The notes under the pieces were generated by a model that saw only the letters and a list, made by a program, of their open reading frames with translations, had not been told where the DNA came from and made no database searches. 64,000 nucleotides of DNA from Methylibium petroleiphilum PM1 (GTDB lineage Bacteria > Pseudomonadota > Gammaproteobacteria > Burkholderiales > Burkholderiaceae_C): positions 2,666,001 to 2,730,000 of the forward strand of contig NC_008825.1 in NCBI RefSeq assembly GCF_000015725.1. Direction: 5' to 3'. The translations under genes and the position numbers were made by a program. Below, in pieces: positions 54,387 to 63,706 of this stretch (its first letter is position 1; every line of letters begins with the position of its first letter).

Positions 54387-57036
54387 GCAGGCCGGCGAGC
54401 GCGAAATAGCGTCGCCCCACGTCATCGGAGAGCCGCGCGCCGGCATCGGCCAGGCGGTCGGCGAGTGCCACCACCAGCTCGTCGTCGACCACCGCTTCCT
54501 GGCCCGGCCCGGCCTTGCGACACAGATCGACCAGCGTCGTGCCGACGCCGAACGGCGGCAGCAGGCCCAGCATCTCCTCCACCGAGCCCGCGCTGCCGGG
54601 CAGCTTGGCCAGCTCGGTGCGCAGGCGGCGCAGCACGCAGCCCAACGCGCGGGGGTTGGCCGGGTCGATGACCAGCAGGTCGAGCAGCGCCAGCGCCTCC
54701 TGGCGGCCCGGATAGCGTGCGCGGTAGGTCAGGCTGCTGTCGAACAGGTCGAGCAGCAGGTCGAAGCCATGCGCGCTGTGCACCGCACCGTCCTCGAAGA
54801 AGCAGCGCAGCGTGCCGCTCATCGTGATCAGGCGCTCGGCCTGGCGGCCGATCGTCAGCAGGCGCCAGCCATCGTCGCGCGTCATGCGGTCGCTCTGCGC
54901 GCCGGTGACCGCAGCGAGCTGACTCGCCAGGTGCTCGAGCGCACCGCGCATCGCGTCGGTGGCGAGCCCGGGCACGGCCGGGATCGCCCGCTCGTTCTCG
55001 CCTTCGTCGTCGTCGGTGCCGGCGGGTGCCGGCATCAGCGCCCGCGTGAGCCGGGCGTGGAAGTCTTCGACCATCGAGCGGACCAGGCGCCCGTGCTCGG
55101 TCGACAGGCGCTCGCGCAAGGACCCAGCCACGCGGTCGAGCGCCGCCAGGTTGTAGGCGATGCTGTGGTGGTCTTCGGGATCGGCCAGCGCGGCCACCAC
55201 CGAGCGCTCGAACACCCGCGGCGACTGCGTCAGTGACGGCACACCGGTCGGTCCCAGGCCGCTGCGTTGCGTCAGCTCGGAAATGGCGTCGAGCACCGCC
55301 GACGGCGTGTCGTCATCGTCCTCGACCAGCGCCGCGGTGGCCAGCGCCAGACGCACCAGTTGCTCGGTGCGCTCGGTGTATCGACCCATCCAGAACAGGT
55401 TCTCGGCGGTGCGGCTCGACACCGGCCGCTGGTGCACCGCGATCTCCTCCGGCCGCAGGCGCTGCGGAAGCATCGAGTAGGTATCGACCGCGCCCTCGCG
55501 CAGCACCCAGGTGTCGAGGCTGGCGCCGCCGTGCTGCATCGACACGATGTGCGGATCGCGCGCGGCGATGCGCGTCATGCCGCCGGGCAGCACGCGGTAG
55601 CCGCCGCGGCCGTCGGCGATGGCATAGACACGCAGCATCGCCGTGCGTGGCAGGAACGCGCCCGACTCCCACCACGGCGTCTGCGAGAACGGCAGGTAGC
55701 GCTGCAGCGTGTAGGCATCGGGTTCGGCGTCGATGCGCGCGCGCCATTGCTCGTGCGCAGCCGACGGCAGCGTGCCGCCGATCTGCGGCTCGAAGCTGCG
55801 GCTTCGCACGCCCTGGTAGGTGGGCCGGATCACGCGCGCCGCCAGCTCGCCGCGGGTGGCCTGCCAGGCGGCGTCCTCGCCGCACCACCAGCTCGCGAGC
55901 GCCGGCAGTGCCAGTGGCTCGCCGAGCAGGCGCCGCGAGATCGCCGGCATGAAGCCCAGCACGCCCGGCGACTCGACGAAGCCGGTCCCCAGCGCATTGG
56001 CCATCACCAACCGGCCGGCACGCAGCACCTGCAGCAGGCCCGGCACACCCAGGGCGGAATCGGCGCGCAGCTCCAGCGGATCGCACCAGATGTCGTCCAG
56101 CCGCCGCAGCAGGCCGTGCACCGGCTCCAGGCCCTGCACGGTCTTCAGGTAGAGGCGGTCGTCGCGCACTGTCAGGTCGCCGCCCTCGACCAGCGGCAGG
56201 CCGAGGTAGCGGGCCAGGTAGGCCTGCTCGAAATAGGTCTCGTTGTAGGGCCCCGGCGTCAGCAGCGCGAGCCGCGGCGTGGCGCCGCCGTCGGCCGCGG
56301 CGATCACCGAGGCCGGGCCGAGCAGCGAGTCGAGCAGGCTGCGGTAGCTGGAGGCGATGTGCTCGACGCGCAGCTCGCGGAAGGCCTCGGGGAACTGGCG
56401 CGACACGATCAGCCGGTTCTCCAGCACATAGCCCAACCCGGACGGCGCCTGGCTGCGTTGCGACACCACCGACCACTCACCACCGGGCCCTCGCGCGATG
56501 TCGAAGGCCAGCACATGCAGCCTCACATCACCGGCCGGCACGACGCCGTGCAGCGGGCGCAGGTAGCTCGGGTGACCGAGCACCAGCGCCGGCGGCAGCA
56601 GGCCCTCGTGCAGCAGGCGCTGCGGGCCATAGCAGTCGGCCAGCATGGCCTCGAGCAGGCGGGCGCGCTGGGCGATGCCGGCTTCGATCACCTGCCAGTC
56701 GGCCGGCTCGATCAGCAGTGGCAGCACACCCAGCGACCAGGGCCGCTTGATGCTCTCGCCGCCGACACCGGCCGGCTGGTGGACGTTGTAGGTGACGCCG
56801 TTGCGGTGGATCTGCTGCGCGATCTGGCCGGCGCGCCGGTCCAGGCCGCTCAGTCCATCGGCGCCCAGCAGCTCGAAGAAACGCTGCCAGCGATCGCGCA
56901 GCGCCTGTCCGGTGTCCTGCAGCAGCTCGTCGTAGTGGCCCGGGTCGGCCCGCCGCGCGGCGTGCAGCACGCCGTGCAGCACCGCATCGGAATGCCAGCC
57001 GCCGGAAGCGTCGAATTCGAGCGAAGACTGCTGCAC
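54364..57036 (-). CDS. Fused circularly permuted ATP-grasp and alpha-E protein
   Basis: An 890-aa two-domain protein. The N-terminal ~520 residues are a circularly permuted ATP-grasp (QQIHRNGVTYNVHQPAG, SGLGYVLENRLIVSRQFPEA, LLTPGPYNETYFEQAYLARY). The C-terminal ~330 residues are an alpha-E domain (SSRTAENLFWMGRYTERTEQ, LLTIGRQAERLITMSGTLRC). It joins the two activities found as separate genes at 50938-53354, and belongs to the same operon. Its existence supports a physical interaction of the two parts. Confidence 0.92.
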   Translation of the reverse strand: MQQSSLEFDASGGWHSDAVLHGVLHAARRADPGHYDELLQDTGQALRDRWQRFFELLGADGLSGLDRRAGQIAQQIHRNGVTYNVHQPAGVGGESIKRPWSLGVLPLLIEPADWQVIEAGIAQRARLLEAMLADCYGPQRLLHEGLLPPALVLGHPSYLRPLHGVVPAGDVRLHVLAFDIARGPGGEWSVVSQRSQAPSGLGYVLENRLIVSRQFPEAFRELRVEHIASSYRSLLDSLLGPASVIAAADGGATPRLALLTPGPYNETYFEQAYLARYLGLPLVEGGDLTVRDDRLYLKTVQGLEPVHGLLRRLDDIWCDPLELRADSALGVPGLLQVLRAGRLVMANALGTGFVESPGVLGFMPAISRRLLGEPLALPALASWWCGEDAAWQATRGELAARVIRPTYQGVRSRSFEPQIGGTLPSAAHEQWRARIDAEPDAYTLQRYLPFSQTPWWESGAFLPRTAMLRVYAIADGRGGYRVLPGGMTRIAARDPHIVSMQHGGASLDTWVLREGAVDTYSMLPQRLRPEEIAVHQRPVSSRTAENLFWMGRYTERTEQLVRLALATAALVEDDDDTPSAVLDAISELTQRSGLGPTGVPSLTQSPRVFERSVVAALADPEDHHSIAYNLAALDRVAGSLRERLSTEHGRLVRSMVEDFHARLTRALMPAPAGTDDDEGENERAIPAVPGLATDAMRGALEHLASQLAAVTGAQSDRMTRDDGWRLLTIGRQAERLITMSGTLRCFFEDGAVHSAHGFDLLLDLFDSSLTYRARYPGRQEALALLDLLVIDPANPRALGCVLRRLRTELAKLPGSAGSVEEMLGLLPPFGVGTTLVDLCRKAGPGQEAVVDDELVVALADRLADAGARLSDDVGRRYFALAGLHEQHLSV

Positions 57037-57053
57037 GGCGGCGGGATCGAGAC

Positions 57054-60000
57054 TCAGAGGTGGCGCAGATCGAGGGTGAAGGGGAACTCGCGACTCGGTT
57101 GGGCCGGCTGGACCTTCATCTTGCCCGGCGTGTGGCCGAGCTTGAAGAAGCGCGCCAGCCGTCGGCTTTCGGCCTCGTAGGCGTTGACTGGGAAGCTGTC
57201 ATGGTTGCGACCACCGGGGTGCGCCACATGATAGCGGCAGCCCCCGATCGAACGGCTCATCCAGGTGTCGACGATGTCGAAGGTGAGCGGCGCATGGCCG
57301 GGAATGGTGGGGTGCAGCGCGGACGGCGGCGCCCAGGCCTTGTAGCGCACCCCGGCCACGAACTCCCCGACCCGTCCGGTGGGCTGCAGCGGCAGCGACC
57401 AGCCGTTGACAGTGACGACGTGTCGGTTGCCGTTGAGGCCGGTGGCCTTGACCTCCACGCGCTCCAGCGACGAATCGACATAGCGCACGATGCCCCCGGG
57501 TGCGCCCTCCTCGCCCATCACGTGCCAGGGCTCGAGCGCGGTCCGCACCGTCAGCTCGATGCCGGCCACCGTGACCTCGCCGATGATCGGGAAGCGGAAC
57601 TCGAAGTGCGGCGCGAACCAGGCCGGATCGAACGCGAAGCCGTCCTGGCGCAGTTCGGCCAGCACGTCGGCGAAATCCATCTGCACGAAGGTCGGCAGCA
57701 GGAAGCGATCGTGCAGCTCGGTGCCCCAGCGCGTGAGCCGCGTGGTGGTGCCGCCGGTGTAGGGCGTGTGCCAGAAGCGCGCGATCATCGCGCGCAGCAG
57801 CAACTGCTGCACGAGGCTCATGCGCGCATGCGGCGGCATCTCGAAGGCGCGCAGCTCCAGCAGTCCGAGGCGGCCGGTGGGGCCGTCCGGCGAGTACATC
57901 TTGTCGATGCAGAACTCGGCGCGGTGGGTGTTGCCGGTGACGTCGATCAGGATGTTGCGCAGGGTCCGGTCGACCATCCACGGCGGCACCTGCCCGAAGC
58001 GGGAGGTCTGGTTCTCGATCTCCTTCAGCGCGATCTCGAGCTCGAACACCTGGTCGTTGCGCGCCTCGTCGATGCGCGGCGCCTGGCTGGTCGGCCCGAT
58101 GAACATGCCCGAGAACAGGTAGCTCAGGCTGGGGTGGTTGTGCCAATAGGCCAGCAGGCTGGCCAGCAGGTCGGGCCGCCGCAGGAAGGGGCTGTCGCCC
58201 GGCGTCGCCCCGCCCAGCACGAAGTGGTTGCCGCCGCCGGTGCCGGTGTGGCGGCCGTCGAGCATGAACTTCTCGGTCGACAGGCGCGTCTCGTGCGCCG
58301 CCTCGTACAGGAACTCGGTGTGATCGACCAGTTGCTCCCAGCTGGACGCCGGGTGGATGTTGACCTCGATCACGCCGGGATCGGGCGTCACCTGCAGCAT
58401 CTTCAGCCGCGCGTCGCGCGGCGGCGGATAGCCTTCGAGCACAAGCTTGATGCCCAGCGCCTCCGCCGTGGCCTCCACCGCGGCCAGCAGGTCGAGGTAG
58501 TCGTCCAGCAGTTCCAGCGGCGGCATGAAGACGTAGAGGATGCCGCCCCGCACCTCGACGCACATCGCGGTGCGCGTGATCCACGCAGCCGACTCGAAGC
58601 GCGCCGGCGCATGCGTCAGACCGCGGCGGGCCATGGCAGTGCGCGGCGACCTGCTCGCACCCGCGCCGAGACCAGCACCCGCACCGGCCGGCTGCCCAGC
58701 ACCCGGTGCACCGCCCAGGCCGCCGGCATCACCCATCGCTGTCCCGGACCGCGCTGAAGCGCCGCCATCGCCTGTGGCGCCGCCGCCCTCCGATCCGGAC
58801 GCATCGGCGTCGGGCCCACGGAAGGCATGCTCGCCGTACTGCGCCCGCAGCGCAGCCACCGAGCGCAGGCGTGCGGCCGGAGCGAAGGGGTCGGCATCGA
58901 TCAGATAGGGGTAGTCGCCCTTCGTGACCCAGGGCAGCGAATCGAGTGGCAACCGATAGCCCATCGGCGAATCGCCCGGCATCAGGTACATGCGCTCGTC
59001 GCGGAAGAACCAAGGGCCGGTGGTCCAGCTCGGTCCGGCCAGACCGGGCGCGCCCGGTTCGCGCTTGATCGGCAGCATGTAGCCGACGACCTTGGTCAGC
59101 CCCTGGTCGAACACCTTGCGCAAGCGGGCACGCTCCAGTTCGTCGTCGAGCCGCGCATCGAAGGGGTCGACGTTGACCGGCAGGCGGCGCTCGCGCCACA
59201 GGTAGTACCAGGTGTCCTCGTAGCCGGCCTGGATGTAGTCGGTGGCGAGGCCCAGCTTGCGCGCCAGCAGCTCGATGAAGGCCTTGGACTCGACCTCGCT
59301 GTAGCCGGTGGGCTGGCGCTCGTCGGCGAACAGCGTCGGGTCGATCCAGCACGGTTCGCCGTCGGCGCGCCAGAAGATGCTGAGCGCCCAGCGCGGCAAC
59401 TGCTCGCCCGGGTACCACTTGCCCTGGCCGAAGTGCAGGAAACCGCCCTCGCCATAGCGCGCGCGCAGGCGCTGCACCAACTCGTTGGCAAAGCCGCGTT
59501 TCGTCGGGCCGAGCGCGGCGGTGTTCCACTCGGCACCCTCGCGGTCGTAGACCGACACGAAGGTCGGCTCGCCGCCCTGCGTGAGCCGCACGTCCTGCGC
59601 CTTCAGTTGCTGGTCGACCTGCTCGCCGAGCGACAGCACCTCGCCCCACTGCGCCTCGGTGTAGGGCTTGGTGACGCGCGGCGATTCGTGGATGCGGGTG
59701 ACGCTCATCGAGTGGGTGAACACCACCTCGCTCTCGTCGACGCCGCCCTCCACCGGCGCCGCGCTCGACGGCTCGGGCGTGCAGGCCACCGGGATGTGGC
59801 CCTCGCCGGCCATCAGGCCTGACGTGGGATCGAGGCCGATCCAGCCGGCCCCTGGCAGGTAGACCTCGCACCAGGCGTGCAGGTCGGTGAAGTCGGCCTC
59901 GGCGCCGCTGGGGCCATCGAGGGCCTTCACGTCGGGCTTGAGCTGGATCAGGTAGCCCGACACGAAGCGCGCCGCCAGGCCCATGTGGCGCAGCGCCTGC

Positions 60001-60563
60001 ACCATCAGCCAGCCGGTGTCGCGGCAGGAGCCGGAGCGGTTTTCCAGCGTCTGTTCGGGCGTCTGCACGCCGGGCTCCATGCGGATCAGGTAGCTGATGT
60101 CGCTCTGCAAGCGCTGGTTCAGGCCGACCAGGAAGTCGATGGTGCGCTGGGTCTTGCGCGGCACGCTGTCGACGAAGGCCTTGAAGAGCGGCGTCAGTTC
60201 GCCGGCCACCAGGTAGGGCGCGAGCTCGCGCTTGAGGCCCTCTTCGTAGCTGAAGGGAAAGTTCTCGGCGCTGGGTTCGAGGAAGAAGTCGAAGGGGTTG
60301 TAGACCGACATCTCGGCGACGAGATCGACGGTGATCTTGAACTCGGTGGTCTTTTGGGGGAACACCAGGCGCGCGAGGTAGTTCGCGAACGGATCCTGCT
60401 GCCAGTTGACGAAATGATCGGCGGGCTCGACCCGCAGCGAGTAGCTGAGGATGGGCGTGCGGCAATGCGGCGCCGGGCGCAGGCGGACCACCTGGGGGCC
60501 GAGCGCAACGCGCCGGTCATAGCGGTAGTGCGTGACGTGGTTCAGCGCGACATGAATCGACAA
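57054..60563 (-). CDS. DUF2126 transglutaminase-family protein
   Basis: A 1169-aa protein, full length for the group. A transglutaminase N-terminal beta-domain starts at MSIHVALNHVTHYRYDRRVA, followed by a transglutaminase core with catalytic Cys in SGSCRDTGWLMVQALRHMGL, His in DLHAWCEVYLP and Asp in GLDPTSG (about residues 180-250). A ~850-residue DUF2126 region follows, with RFLTHGGEPTF-like (here DVRLTQGGEPTFVSVYD) and GGGNHFVLGGATPGDSPFLR. A Gly/Ala/Ser-rich insert lies near 600-640. First gene of the five-gene operon. Confidence 0.92.
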   Translation of the reverse strand: MSIHVALNHVTHYRYDRRVALGPQVVRLRPAPHCRTPILSYSLRVEPADHFVNWQQDPFANYLARLVFPQKTTEFKITVDLVAEMSVYNPFDFFLEPSAENFPFSYEEGLKRELAPYLVAGELTPLFKAFVDSVPRKTQRTIDFLVGLNQRLQSDISYLIRMEPGVQTPEQTLENRSGSCRDTGWLMVQALRHMGLAARFVSGYLIQLKPDVKALDGPSGAEADFTDLHAWCEVYLPGAGWIGLDPTSGLMAGEGHIPVACTPEPSSAAPVEGGVDESEVVFTHSMSVTRIHESPRVTKPYTEAQWGEVLSLGEQVDQQLKAQDVRLTQGGEPTFVSVYDREGAEWNTAALGPTKRGFANELVQRLRARYGEGGFLHFGQGKWYPGEQLPRWALSIFWRADGEPCWIDPTLFADERQPTGYSEVESKAFIELLARKLGLATDYIQAGYEDTWYYLWRERRLPVNVDPFDARLDDELERARLRKVFDQGLTKVVGYMLPIKREPGAPGLAGPSWTTGPWFFRDERMYLMPGDSPMGYRLPLDSLPWVTKGDYPYLIDADPFAPAARLRSVAALRAQYGEHAFRGPDADASGSEGGGATGDGGASARSGTAMGDAGGLGGAPGAGQPAGAGAGLGAGASRSPRTAMARRGLTHAPARFESAAWITRTAMCVEVRGGILYVFMPPLELLDDYLDLLAAVEATAEALGIKLVLEGYPPPRDARLKMLQVTPDPGVIEVNIHPASSWEQLVDHTEFLYEAAHETRLSTEKFMLDGRHTGTGGGNHFVLGGATPGDSPFLRRPDLLASLLAYWHNHPSLSYLFSGMFIGPTSQAPRIDEARNDQVFELEIALKEIENQTSRFGQVPPWMVDRTLRNILIDVTGNTHRAEFCIDKMYSPDGPTGRLGLLELRAFEMPPHARMSLVQQLLLRAMIARFWHTPYTGGTTTRLTRWGTELHDRFLLPTFVQMDFADVLAELRQDGFAFDPAWFAPHFEFRFPIIGEVTVAGIELTVRTALEPWHVMGEEGAPGGIVRYVDSSLERVEVKATGLNGNRHVVTVNGWSLPLQPTGRVGEFVAGVRYKAWAPPSALHPTIPGHAPLTFDIVDTWMSRSIGGCRYHVAHPGGRNHDSFPVNAYEAESRRLARFFKLGHTPGKMKVQPAQPSREFPFTLDLRHL

Positions 60564-60599
60564 GAGACTCTCCTTCGGGGCGGGCAGTGCGTGCCGGTG

Positions 60600-63140
60600 T
60601 CAGTCGGTCGATTCCGGCCCGACAGGGTTAGCAACTTCCACGCCATTGTGCGTGCTGTCTGCGTCGGGATGATGCCAATAGCGCCGGACCCGTGGGCGCC
60701 AGCAGGCGGCGCCCGCCGGGCCGTAGTGCCAGGCGCCGCAGCGCGGGCTGTCCACCACCGAGATGCCTCGTTCGGCATAGCGCGCCAGCACCTCCATCGC
60801 CGGATGGCCGAAGCGGTTGCGATAGCCGGCCTGCACGACCGCCACGCGTGGCGCCACGGCGTCGAGGAAGGCGGCGCTGGACGAGGTCTTGCTGCCGTGG
60901 TGAGGCACCAGCAGCACCTCGCTCGCCAGCAACCCGCCATGCTGGGCCACCAGGCGCGCCTCCTGCTCGCGCTCCAGGTCGCCGGTGAGCAGTGCCGTGT
61001 GCGCCTGCCCGCTCCAGCGGCCGCCGATCCGCAGCACGCAGCTCAGGGTGTTGGGCCGGGGCTTCACCTGCTCCGCCGACGCCAGCGCCTCGGCGGTCGG
61101 GTGCAGCAGCTCGAACTGCACGCCGTCCCAGGTCCACCGCCGGCCCGCCACGCAGGGCTCGCGATCGACCCCCAGCGTGCCGGCCAGCGCCAGCAGGCCG
61201 TGGCTCGCCTCGAGCGAACTCGCCAGGCGCGTTACCGGCAGGCCGCGCAGCACGGCGCCGGCGCCGCCCACGTGGTCGCTGTCGCGGTGACTCAACATGA
61301 GCAGGTCGAGGCGCTCCTCGCCGAGCGAGCGCAGCAGCGGCAGCAGCACCCGCCCGCCGGCATCGGACTCGCGCGAGTACTGCGGCCCGGTGTCGTAGAG
61401 CAGCGTGTGGCGCGCGGTGCGCAACAGCACCGACGTGCCCTGGCCGACGTCGATCACCGTCATGTCGTAGGCGCCCTCCGCCGGCCGCGGCACAGCGGGC
61501 GCGAGCAGGGGCAGCAACAGCGGCAGGCCGAGCGCGCGCGACGTCCAGGGCAGCGGCAGCAGGGCGAGCGCGGCGCCGAGCAGGCCGCAGGCCGCGGCCC
61601 ACGGTGTGGCGGCCGGCACGGACCACACCGCCCAGTCCGGCGTGGCGAGCCACTGCAGGCCGGCGTTCAGCTGCGCCACCGTCCAGGCGGCCGGCCCCCA
61701 CAGCGGCGGCAGCAGCACGCCCAACAGCGCCAGCGGCGTGACGCCGAGCGTGATGATCGGAATGGCGACCAGATTGGCGGCGAAGCCGACCAGCGACAAC
61801 TGCTGGAAGAACACCAGCGTCAAGGGCGCAAGACCCAGCGTCGCGATGGCCTGCGTGCGCAGGCCGCCCGACAGCAGCCGAACCAGCCACTCCGCAACGC
61901 CCTGCCAGCGCAGCCGCGTCGGTGCGGTCGCCAGCCCGCTGGTCGCCGCGACGAGCCCACGCGCCTCGCCCGAGGCCAGCAGCAGGCCCACGGCCGCGAA
62001 GGACAGCCAGTAGCCCGGCTGCAGCAGGGCCCAGGGATCGATCGCGGTCACGACCACCATGGCGGCCGTCCAGACCAGCGGCCAGCTCCAGCGCAATCCG
62101 GCTGCTCCCAGGACGACGACGCTGGCCAGCATCAGCACCGTGCGCTGCGCCGGCACGCCCCAGCCGGCGAACACCGCATAGGCGCAGGCCGCCGTCAGGC
62201 CACCCCAGCGCGCAGCGAGCGGTGTCGGGCACATCCCCATCGCACGGCGGCTGCGCCGCCACAGTGCGCCGACGCCCAAGCCCGCGAGCCACGCGAACAT
62301 CGTGACATGCAGGCCGCTGATGGACATGAGGTGTGCGACGCCGGTCTGGCGATAGAGCGCCCAGTCGTCGCGCTCGATCGCAGCCTGGTCGCCCACCGCC
62401 AGCGCGGCCAGCACGCCGGCTGAGGAGGCATCGGCCACACGCGCCGTGATCGCGTCGCGCACCGATTGCCGCAGGCGATCGACGACGTGGCCCTCGCCGT
62501 CTCCGAGCAGGCGGTTGGGCGTGTCGCGCACCGCACGCACCGAGCCGGTCGCGCGCACGCCCTGCTCGAAGAGATACAGCTCGTAGTCGAAACCGTGCGG
62601 ATTCGACAGGCCATGCGGGCGCTTCAGGCGCAGCATCAGCTGCCAGCGCTGGCCGGCGCGCAGCGCGGGCAATTCGGGGCCGTCGGGTGTGGCGTACCAG
62701 CCGAGCGACAGGCGGGACGGCAGCTCGATCACGCGGTCGCCGATGCGCGCAGAGCGAGGCTCGAAGTGGAAGCGCCAGGCCTCGGCCGAGCGCTGCGGCA
62801 GCCCGGCGATCACGCCGATCACGGCGAGATCGCGCCCCTCGAGTTCGGCCGGCAGTTGCTCGGCCAGACGCCAGCCGGCGCGCAGGCCTGTCGCACCGAA
62901 GCTCACCGCGGTCAGCGCGGTCAGGACGGCCAGCGTCAGCGCGTGGACGCTTCTTCGCAGTGGACCGCGACGATCGAGGCCGAACAGGAGCCTCGACACC
63001 GCGAGGCCCAGCACCGCGAGTGCGGCGTAGTGGACCGGCAGCCACAGTTGGGCCTGCTGCAGCTGCAGGGACGATCCCAGCACCACGCCGGCACCGGCAG
63101 CCAGCAGGCGCAGGCCCGGCAGCGATGGAGACGAGGGCAT
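60600..63140 (-). CDS. comEC: ComEC/Rec2-family DNA uptake channel
   Basis: An 846-aa polytopic inner-membrane protein. The N-terminal ComEC/DUF4131 region precedes the Competence domain, with VGDQAAIERDDWALYRQTGV, then HLMSISGLHVTMFAW, and about ten hydrophobic helices. A C-terminal metallo-beta-lactamase-like domain has LMLSHRDSDHVGGAGAV and VPHHGSKTSSS. ComEC moves single-stranded DNA into the cytoplasm during natural transformation. The ATG at 63140 is preferred; the frame runs on to 63185. No other competence genes are in the window. Confidence 0.92.
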   Translation of the reverse strand: MPSSPSLPGLRLLAAGAGVVLGSSLQLQQAQLWLPVHYAALAVLGLAVSRLLFGLDRRGPLRRSVHALTLAVLTALTAVSFGATGLRAGWRLAEQLPAELEGRDLAVIGVIAGLPQRSAEAWRFHFEPRSARIGDRVIELPSRLSLGWYATPDGPELPALRAGQRWQLMLRLKRPHGLSNPHGFDYELYLFEQGVRATGSVRAVRDTPNRLLGDGEGHVVDRLRQSVRDAITARVADASSAGVLAALAVGDQAAIERDDWALYRQTGVAHLMSISGLHVTMFAWLAGLGVGALWRRSRRAMGMCPTPLAARWGGLTAACAYAVFAGWGVPAQRTVLMLASVVVLGAAGLRWSWPLVWTAAMVVVTAIDPWALLQPGYWLSFAAVGLLLASGEARGLVAATSGLATAPTRLRWQGVAEWLVRLLSGGLRTQAIATLGLAPLTLVFFQQLSLVGFAANLVAIPIITLGVTPLALLGVLLPPLWGPAAWTVAQLNAGLQWLATPDWAVWSVPAATPWAAACGLLGAALALLPLPWTSRALGLPLLLPLLAPAVPRPAEGAYDMTVIDVGQGTSVLLRTARHTLLYDTGPQYSRESDAGGRVLLPLLRSLGEERLDLLMLSHRDSDHVGGAGAVLRGLPVTRLASSLEASHGLLALAGTLGVDREPCVAGRRWTWDGVQFELLHPTAEALASAEQVKPRPNTLSCVLRIGGRWSGQAHTALLTGDLEREQEARLVAQHGGLLASEVLLVPHHGSKTSSSAAFLDAVAPRVAVVQAGYRNRFGHPAMEVLARYAERGISVVDSPRCGAWHYGPAGAACWRPRVRRYWHHPDADSTHNGVEVANPVGPESTD

Positions 63141-63241
63141 CGGCCGAGTGTAGGAAGCCGATGCGCCGATCGGCAGGCCCTCCACGACTGGGGTGACGGC
63201 CCGCGCGGTAGGATCGTCGCCCGCGAAAAGGAGCCTCCCTC

Positions 63242-63706
63242 ATGTCGATCCAGCAACGCCTCAAAGACCTCGGCATCGTGCTGCCGCCGGTCGCCGTGCC
63301 GGCCGCCGCCTACGTGCCCTTCGTGCGCAGCGGCAACCTGGTGTTCCTGTCCGGCCACATCGCCAAGCGCGACGGCAAGCCGCACGTCGGGCAACTCGGC
63401 ACCGACATGAACACCGACACCGGCAAGGCCGCCGCGAGGGCCGTCGCGATCGACCTGTTGGGTACGCTGAACGCCGCGGTCGGCGGCGACCTGGAGCGCG
63501 TGCTGCGCATCGTCAAGCTCATGAGCCTGGTGAACAGCTCGCCCACCTACACCGAGCACCATCTGGTGACCAATGGCGCCTCCGAGCTGATCGGCGAGGT
63601 GTTCGGTGCCGACCGCGGCGCCCACGCCCGCAGCGCCTTCGGCGTGGCGCAACTGCCGTTGGGCGCCTGCGTCGAGATCGAACTGATCGCCGAGGTGGCT
63701 GCGTGA
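63242..63706 (+). CDS. RidA/YjgF-family protein
   Basis: A 154-aa protein of the longer RidA subfamily (YjgF/Rv2704-type): VRSGNLVFLSGHIAKRDGKP near residue 30, LGTDMNTDTGKAAARAVAID, and the C-terminal GVAQLPLGACVEIELIAEVA. RidA members deaminate reactive enamine/imine intermediates; this subfamily's own activity is not certain. The stop overlaps the dsbB GTG (GTGA, 63703-63706). Divergent from comEC, 101 bp apart. Confidence 0.9.
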   Translation: MSIQQRLKDLGIVLPPVAVPAAAYVPFVRSGNLVFLSGHIAKRDGKPHVGQLGTDMNTDTGKAAARAVAIDLLGTLNAAVGGDLERVLRIVKLMSLVNSSPTYTEHHLVTNGASELIGEVFGADRGAHARSAFGVAQLPLGACVEIELIAEVAA

